The notes under the pieces were generated by a model. The model saw nothing but the letters and a program-made list of their open reading frames with translations, had not been told where the DNA came from and did no database searches. A program made the position numbers and the translations under genes. This document shows, piece by piece, positions 57,259 to 64,000 of a DNA stretch of 64,000 bases. The DNA is from Clonostachys chloroleuca (taxonomy: Eukaryota; Ascomycota; Sordariomycetes; Hypocreales; Bionectriaceae). Numbering within the stretch: position 1 is the first letter of the stretch; each line of letters opens with the position of its first letter. The stretch lies in NCBI GenBank assembly GCA_037952775.1, contig JBANAY010000004.1, positions 14,818,001 to 14,882,000 of the forward strand, read 5' to 3'.

Positions 57259-58623
57259 CTATTCATGCACCCATCGTTGGATTTCGGTAATTACATCTGC
57301 GTCCACATTCCCCGGACTGAAGTATTCTAGCGGAGTGGGAGCACCTTGTCCAGATATAAAAAGATGATTAAGGCTCTTGAATTGTAGAAACCTGAAGTTG
57401 GGAAGATCATTGAACTTCTCATGCAGCCTCGCATAGTCCTCAGTCACAGTTACTTGATAGTCTCGCTCCCCCTGTAGGATCAGAACAGGCTTGCGAATAT
57501 CTTTCAGTGTTTCTATGACATCAAATGTGCGGTACTCAAGCCAGTACGCAGGCCCAATTCCGAAAGGAAGCTGTTTTACTGGGGTTGACAAATCTAGATC
57601 AGGCCTGTCAGCCACATCTGCCTGTTGCCGAAGGTCCTTCAACATGTCACTCTCCGCGGGCACTTCTTCAGACGCGTCTGCCGTTGAACTGTCACCAGAG
57701 CCGGAAGACTCGAGGTAAATAAGCTGCCTGATCGCGCATCTGTAGATCGGCTCTGAAGGTGCCGCCATCAGAATACAGCCTGTTACCGATGCATCAAGCG
57801 AGGCGAGTCGCGCGGCAACCAAAGTACCCAGGCTATGGCCTAGAAGGATGATACGCTCGGGATTTATCTCCGGGACTCGTCGAACTTGCCAAATGGCGTC
57901 TATAACGTGGTACAAATACTCATCCGTTAGAGTGGCCGTCTTCTTGCTCATCGTGAGCTTCCCAAGCAAAGTCGAGGCACGCTTGTCAAACCGGCATGCC
58001 GAGATGCCATGTGCTGCTAGACCTAATGCAAGGTCCTTAAATGGCTTTGATGGTCCAACTGTCGAGTCCCTATCCACTGGCCCAGAACCTCCGATGAGAA
58101 TTACACATGGAAATCCCTCATCCCCTGTATTCCTAACTGGTGGCAATGTTAAAGTCGCGCCCACTCGTCGCAGCCCGTGGCCTAATGTCAAAGAAACCGA
58201 TCGCGAGTTCGCAGATGCGTATGACGGAGCCTTCCAAGGATGGGAAAGCCGAGGCCCTACTTGCAGCGTGATCAACCTCCCAGACCACGTCATCCAGAGC
58301 GTCAATGCCAGCGTGAGGCGCTCTGACTGGAGGGGCACTGAAATTCTCGACAAAGGCCAACCAGCGTGCACTACGGGATTGCCAATCGGTTGCAATGGCC
58401 CGGCCATGGAAGTAAGGGTCTTCCACCCATATTCCAGAACATGCGTGGTGATGAATAGGCGGAGTGGGAAGACTAGTTGCCGGTGGAGCGATTCCCAGTT
58501 GCCTTCCTGGAGATAAATAACAATATCCTTCCCATGTTTCTCAGCCTTAAGGGAATGTGCCCTGCGCTGATTCTCGGTTAGAAAGAATGATTGGATTTTA
58601 GTCAACAGGTCTGTAAACATCAT
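57259..58623 (-). CDS. Alpha/beta-hydrolase fold protein (serine hydrolase)
   Basis: Single exon, 454 residues, start at the first of two ATGs. Residues about 155-454 form the hydrolase: VGATLTLP, ILIGGSGPVDRD (oxyanion region), ACRFDKR, then LLGHSLGTLVAARLA with the GHSLG nucleophile elbow, a charged insertion (SGSGDSSTADASEE) in the lid position, PVLILQGERDYQV with the acid, and FKSLNHLFI with the His. The first 150 residues are weaker in pattern and could be a DUF3887-like domain; the frame is long there on the opposite strand too, but no domain reads there. Bacterial relatives are annotated as serine hydrolases or esterases. Substrate unknown, probably cytosolic as no signal peptide is seen. 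Confidence 0.8.
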   Translation of the reverse strand: MMFTDLLTKIQSFFLTENQRRAHSLKAEKHGKDIVIYLQEGNWESLHRQLVFPLRLFITTHVLEYGWKTLTSMAGPLQPIGNPVVHAGWPLSRISVPLQSERLTLALTLWMTWSGRLITLQVGPRLSHPWKAPSYASANSRSVSLTLGHGLRRVGATLTLPPVRNTGDEGFPCVILIGGSGPVDRDSTVGPSKPFKDLALGLAAHGISACRFDKRASTLLGKLTMSKKTATLTDEYLYHVIDAIWQVRRVPEINPERIILLGHSLGTLVAARLASLDASVTGCILMAAPSEPIYRCAIRQLIYLESSGSGDSSTADASEEVPAESDMLKDLRQQADVADRPDLDLSTPVKQLPFGIGPAYWLEYRTFDVIETLKDIRKPVLILQGERDYQVTVTEDYARLHEKFNDLPNFRFLQFKSLNHLFISGQGAPTPLEYFSPGNVDADVITEIQRWVHE

Positions 58624-60278
58624 CTTCGCGTGGATTTTTTGACGTTTTGGAGCTGACGTGTGTTGACCAAAGGTTCAAGTGGAGCAAATCAGTTATGGAC
58701 TTTGGAGAAATCCCTGGCGAAGATGCACGGTCATCTGATCACTTCATCAGTATGATACGAGCAATGTTCCACATATATTGAATAGCTGCCTAGTCTGACT
58801 AAGCCACGTTGTGAGGACTAGCAGATGTTGTAATATTGAGAGCCTTGGCTTCTTCAGAGGCTCCAGTGTGTAGGTAGTCTCCAATGGAAGGCGTTTACTA
58901 CTCCCTCCACAAGATCTTGTTGGAAAACGGCCGCAAGAAATGGTAATTAGCCAAGTATGACCCGTTGCAGATTGTGTAGGCAAGAAAGACATGCCTAGAG
59001 AAGGTGGTAGGTATTATGAAAAACCGGCGGCCGTTTATTCAGTCTATCGTCCGGCCTTAGAGGCTAGTGTTAGGAGACTGTAAGTAGAATAATTAATTAT
59101 ATCAAAAATTAAGTCAGAATTCTATGGAAGGAGATAAATAGGAGATATAGGAGTGCCTTGTAGCGGAATAATGAAAACTTATTCAATGGTGTAGGGTAGG
59201 TTTCAATAATTGGTTTATTCGCTCTTTGTACGGGAGTATTAAGGCCCCCAGCTCGGAGCTCTCACGCCATCCAGATCCTTATGAGAAGATATGAATATTA
59301 AATAGGTATCCAGTTCCAGCCTTTTGTAAGTTGTCTAAGATATGAATTATTTAATTCAAATTAAGATGCTACTGGAGAGTTGTAAATGAAGGCTGTGAAG
59401 GGCTCTATGAAGTCAAAGCACTGGAAGGATTCCGGGGCGTAGGGCTGTTAGAAATGTAAAATATTTTGTTACGTTTCAATCATGCCATCGTGCTACATTG
59501 TCTGGAGAATGGACCTTGGTCTTTTGAATCTAGTAGGCAGAAAACAGAGACATCATACGATGGGAGTTTACATCTTGGGCCAAAAGAATCTTCGAGTCAG
59601 TTTTGTGCATGATTAGGCCTCCTGCTCCGAGGCCAGAGATTGAAATGCGATATAAACTGAAAATTTGTTTGTATCGGGTGTTTTTTTCACACTCTAACTT
59701 ACTGGCCCTGATGTCAACTTGTTGATGCCTACTAGACAGTAGGAGAACTCCGACGAGGACCCGAAGCTGAATCAAGATCCGGTTTGCCCCGATCCGCTGG
59801 CAGAAATTTGATTGTCGCTATCGGACTGAGCTTGGAAGAAATTGCCAAACCAGTCGCGTGATTGTACCCATGGCACTTGGTGCTGGTAACTCGTTGGCAT
59901 ATGTAAAGTTCTCCCCTGGACTGCGTTCCAACCAATGCATCGTCTATATTAAATATCTCATTAGGAGTGCCAGTCGGGCTTTAGACGTAGACGAAAATAC
60001 AGAGTTATCGATCGTGTAGCCCTAAGGTGAGGCTCTGTCCACGTCCGGACAATTCTAAATACCGATCATATGACCCCGGACCTCTGATGTTGCCCTACTC
60101 GCTCTCCGATGGCATTTAGTTCTCAGATGGTAGCCTCCGGATCCCTGAGAATTTAATGTTGCATGACGAGTGGTGTTATCGTAGAAAATTAATAAATAAT
60201 CTTCTAACTCGCAATTTTGTACCATACATCATGTTTCTTCGCTGACTTAGCCTTCGTCACAAGCACGCCAGAACAACG
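58624..60278. other. Intergenic, 1.65 kb, no gene seen
   Basis: Slightly AT-rich, with short frames only. It contains the promoters of the divergent hydrolase and MFS genes. No TTCCGCGGAA. Confidence 0.5.
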
Positions 60279-62093
60279 ATGCCTTCCTCCACTGCCGCCA
60301 ATGAGCCCTCGCTGGCAGAAAAAGACATCCATTCAAAAGCTACTGAGCCCCAGGATAATCCAAATGAGTACGAAGATGCTGAAAAGAACTACAAGCCAAA
60401 AACCCTGAAGTTCTGGACGATCCTTATTGGCATGTATCTGTCGATGTTCCTCGTTGCATTAGTATATCACTCGTACCTCTTATATGCCCTCTTCAGGTCA
60501 CAACCTTGCTAACATGAATCTAGGACCGAATGATCATCGCAACCGCCGTCCCCAAGATCACAGACGAGTTCGAATCAATCAACGATATTGGCTGGTACGG
60601 AAGCGCGTACATGCTGACGGCCGCCGTTTTCTTCCCCATCAGCGGCCGCATCTACCAGATCTACTCCACGAAATGGGTATACGTCGGTTCCATCATTATT
60701 TTCGAAGTCGGTTCAGCTATCTGCGGAGCGGCGCCGAATTCAATCGCCTTCATCCTCGGGCGCGCCATCGCTGGATCCGGATCCTCAGGTATATTCACAG
60801 GAGGGATCATGATCATGATGCCGATGGTACCCCTTCGCAAACGACCTACATTCGCTGCTTTCTTTGGCATGGCTTTCGGTCTCGCCTCGGTTCTTGGTCC
60901 CGTTATTGGAGGACTGTTTACAGACAAAGTGTTAGTTTATTCCCCCCATATGGCAGTCTGATGTTGAACACCCAAGGCTAACCCTTACTTAATACAGGAC
61001 ATGGCGATGGTGCTTCTATCTAAACCTCCCCGTTGGAGGCTTCACCCTTGTTGCAGTTCTGTTGCTTTTCAACTTTGATCAAATCAAAAAGAAGAGCATG
61101 CCTACCGCCATGGAACAGATCAGAGCCCTCGACCCTTTGGGGGTATTCTTCCTTGCCCCGTCCATGGTGTGCCTCGTCCTCGCTTTGCAATGGGGCGGCA
61201 CAACGTATGCCTGGTCAGCGCCTAGAATGATTGGTCTTCTTGTCACATTTGCAGTTTTATTCGTCGTTTTCATAGTCGTAGAGGCCCTGACACCAACCAC
61301 GGCAATGGCTCCTGCTCGCGTCATTTTGAACCGCTCCATCGCGGGGGGGATGCTGTTCATGTTTCTGCTTTCGGGAGCAATGATGAGCGCTGTGTACTAC
61401 CTTGCCATCTGGTTCCAGACGACCAAAGGTGACTCGGCAATGGATGCGGGAATCAAGACCATCCCCCTGGTCCTCTCGATGGTCGTATTCACAATCTTGT
61501 CCGCCAAGCTTACTGAAAATATCGGCTACTACGTCCCGGCCATGCTGATATGCCCAATCCTGTGTAGTGTGGGCGGCGGAATGCTATCCACACTGGATGA
61601 CAACTCAGGACATAGCAAATGGATCGGATACCAAGTCCTCTATGGATTCGGAATGGGATGCGGTTTCCAGGGACCCAACTTGGCAGCGCAGACTGTCTTG
61701 CCACGAGTCGACGTCCCTATCGGCATTGCTTTGCTGTTTTTCACGCAACAATTAGGTGGCGCCATTTTCGTCTCCGTCAGCCAAAACATATTCGCCAATG
61801 AGCTCCTAAAGAGACTTTCTGGAGTTGCAGGTCTGGATACTGAAGCCGTTTTGCACCAAGGCGCCACTGAGCTCCGCAAGATCGTTCCACCAAGTGAGCT
61901 CGATGTTGTGATCAAGGCATATAATGCATCAATCACCCGCGTCTTTGTCATGGTCGCGGCGCTCAGCGCAAGCATCATCATTGGATCCCTGGCGATGGAG
62001 TGGAAGAGTATCAAGGGTCGAGATGGAAGTGACAAGGGACTCTCGAAGTATGCGGAGGGAGTCCACAAGGACCAGACTCCAGAAAAAGATTAA
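60279..62093 (+). CDS. MFS drug/toxin efflux transporter (DHA2, 14-helix type)
   Basis: Three exons: 60279-60461, 60524-60930 and 60998-62093, with introns of 62 and 67 bp, each with a CTAAC branch-like site. The product is 561 residues. A 45-residue polar tail precedes the first helix (FWTILIGMYLSMFLVALD). Motif A-like and DHA2 motifs follow: [79 protein letters not shown]. The last is the hallmark of fungal DHA2 pumps such as those in secondary-metabolite clusters. Proton antiport of small organic molecules out of the cell is expected. Followed 0.95 kb later by a ketoreductase-like gene on the same strand. Confidence 0.92.
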
Positions 62094-63038
62094 ATATGGC
62101 AGTCAGGTTATTAATCAGGGCCAGTCTGGCTGCAAACTACTACGGAGGGTCATATTTAATAAGGACTTGAGGGTTAACTAACAAGTCAGTCAATACATGT
62201 ATCGTATCAGCGACGGGGGAAAGGTAAGTTACCCATATAACTAGTATTTACTATATTGCCGGAAATTCCAATCATACAATTGGACGCAACTAGTCTTCCA
62301 GGTTCGTTCCTATTATTCTTCCTGAAATGACGAAAATTTGTCCATGGTTGTAACCGATCGAGTGACAGCAAGGCACAGCTTGACGTATGAAGAGGGGCTC
62401 TTGGGCTCGTGATAGTTGGAGAATATTGATTGATTTGGCTTCAATACCATATCTATCGCAGGCCATAGTCAATTTAAGAATATCGTAACCATGAGAAATT
62501 CCAAAATCACAAAATCGCACGGTTGGATTGCGACTCGGCCTGGTGTCCACCCTTTATCACACTGGCCGGGCTGGTTTTGTCATGGCTCCCGACTCACGGT
62601 GACAAAGCATCCAAGTTGCCTCGGCTCAGAAATTTAGCGCAACCAGTCTTTACGATAATAGGCGTAGATTTGACGTCACAAACAAATTATGTGATACACC
62701 TTGGCGAGAGAAGAGCGGCATCATGACCAAATCAACATAACTCAATGGCGATTTCCAAGCAGATAGTCATCAGGGGAAACCATTCGACGCAGTCAAAGTT
62801 CAAGCCGTGTTGTTCGTTTAGGCATGTTTGTAATTCATAATGCTGAAGCAGACATATGGGGTCTTTTTGTAGCTGTAGCTTTCGATTAACCTCTCGCCCC
62901 TTCGTCCCATTAATATAAAGATCTCTCAATTCACCCCCAAGATTTTATTCAAATTCAATAAGCACATTAATCAAGCGCCAAAATATCCAAGGAAACACTT
63001 GCTACAAAGCCATCTCACCTATCGTCAAACATCTCATC
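62094..63038. other. Intergenic; TATA-like box at 62911-62919
   Basis: No gene was seen. taatataaa lies about 120 bp before the next ATG. Confidence 0.45.
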
Positions 63039-63806
63039 ATGTCTCAGAACAAGATCTACCTTATCACCGGTGCCAATCGCGGAATTGGTCGCGGGTTGAC
63101 TGCTAGTCTTCTTCAACGTCCCTCTACCACCGTCGTCGCCGGTGTCCGCGATCCTGCCAAGGCCAAAGAAGCATTAGAGAACCTGCCGACAGGCCAGGAT
63201 TCGAAGGTCATCGTTATCAAGCTGGACTCTGGAGTAGACACGGATGCCAGCGACGCTGTCTCCCACCTGCAGAATGATCTGGGAATCTCTGCCCTCGACG
63301 TCGTTATCGCGAACGCTGGCATTGCCAACAATGGCAACACTGTTCTCAACACCAGTCCCGAGTCTATTCGTGATCATTTCAATGTCAATACCATTGCCCC
63401 CATTTCCCTTCTTCAGGCAACACAGCCATTGTTGAAGAAGGCTCAGAGCGGCAATCCTATCTTCGTTGCGATGTCGACTGCGATTAGCAGCATCGGGTTT
63501 CAGGAAAAGCTGGCCCACTTCCCGCCCACGTTCAGCCCCTACGGAGCCAGCAAGTCGGCATTGAACTGGCTTGTTAGAAGGGTTCATATCGAGGAGCCTT
63601 GGCTTACTGCTTTCGTGTTCCATCCTGGACTGGTCCTGACAGATATGGGAACGGGGCTGGTAAATGCGGCCAAGGACCCGTCCAAGACCGGGGCCATCAC
63701 CGTTGATGTGAGTGTCAACGGCATTCTCAAGACATTGGATTCTGCTTCCAGGGAAATTAGTGGTACCTTCCAGAATTACGACGGCTCTTTCCAGTTCCCA
63801 TGGTAA
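63039..63806 (+). CDS. Short-chain dehydrogenase, NOR-1-like ketoreductase family
   Basis: Single exon, 255 residues. Classical SDR motifs are all present: TGANRGIGRGL (cofactor loop), VVAGVRDPAKA (the Arg suggests NADPH), NAGIANNG, N in FNVNTIAP, the catalytic Ser in AMSTAISSIG, and Y-G-A-S-K with the Tyr and Lys, then HPGLVLTDMG. The overall pattern resembles the norsolorinic-acid ketoreductase-like group of fungi, most members of which sit outside aflatoxin clusters and have unknown substrates. No polyketide synthase is in the window. It lies downstream of the DHA2 pump. Confidence 0.88.
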   Translation: MSQNKIYLITGANRGIGRGLTASLLQRPSTTVVAGVRDPAKAKEALENLPTGQDSKVIVIKLDSGVDTDASDAVSHLQNDLGISALDVVIANAGIANNGNTVLNTSPESIRDHFNVNTIAPISLLQATQPLLKKAQSGNPIFVAMSTAISSIGFQEKLAHFPPTFSPYGASKSALNWLVRRVHIEEPWLTAFVFHPGLVLTDMGTGLVNAAKDPSKTGAITVDVSVNGILKTLDSASREISGTFQNYDGSFQFPW

Positions 63807-64000
63807 TCAGGGGTAAGCGGCAGCACGCGAAATGCAGCAGATTTGTACGTGGACTTGCGTCAAAGAATAAAGCCATCTGACGGGATTTGGCCCGAGGTGT
63901 TCACTTTAGCAAAGTACGATACGCTGCAAGTCTTATAAGTGCAATGAGTGTGTTATAGTAATATGTAATTTAGAAATTACATTTATTGAAACTTGAATCT

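Noticed and set aside
57848..58516. 222-codon plus-strand frame
   Set aside because: Antisense shadow of the alpha/beta-hydrolase gene, whose own frame carries GHSLG and other motifs.

Overview
The window looks like an accessory region of a filamentous ascomycete chromosome, probably a Eurotiomycete such as Aspergillus or Penicillium. Reasons: genes carry short introns (43-72 bp) with GTRNGT donors and CTAAC-like branch sites; the gene families are fungal (Zn2Cys6 regulator, fungal amino-acid permease, DHA2 MFS, EFE-type dioxygenase); and several blocks have been stripped of CpA/TpG, the mark of repeat-induced point mutation (RIP). The species assignment is inference.

Layout. 1-1.6 kb: a repeat present once nearly intact and once RIP-mutated. 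1.6-12.4 kb: unique DNA with two intact genes (an MDR reductase-like protein and a secreted six-hairpin glycosidase), a foldback element, and relics of an MFS transporter, a Tad1-like LINE, a luciferase-like monooxygenase and a C2H2 finger gene. 12.5-18.3 kb: AT-rich RIP block. 18.6-19.9 kb: an intact four-exon ethylene-forming-enzyme-like dioxygenase gene, isolated between AT blocks. 21.6-35.9 kb: two AT blocks around a small GC-richer island. They hold tandem copies of an unidentified repeat, a solo LTR with perfect target duplication, and a 7.6-kb RIP-inactivated Ty1/copia element with both LTRs.

36.6-64 kb is gene-rich. From 36.6 to about 56.4 kb there are: a Zn2Cys6 regulator, class II aldolase, amino-acid permease, Cys/Met-type PLP enzyme, PaiB-like FMN-binding protein, a dead bZIP gene, a dead alpha/beta-hydrolase, homoserine dehydrogenase, a succinate-semialdehyde-type aldehyde dehydrogenase and an SDR-like protein. 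Four exact copies and one near copy of the palindrome TTCCGCGGAA lie in intergenic DNA of this stretch and nowhere else in the window. I propose a co-regulated cluster handling a homoserine-linked amino acid: uptake by the permease, gamma-chemistry by the PLP enzyme, homoserine/aspartate-semialdehyde interconversion by the dehydrogenase, and aldehyde oxidation. The final genes (alpha/beta hydrolase, DHA2 transporter, NOR-1-like SDR) lack the motif and may be outside it.

Several genes are spliced. Exon boundaries were worked out by hand from donor/acceptor sites, reading frame and family continuity. They have no transcript support.
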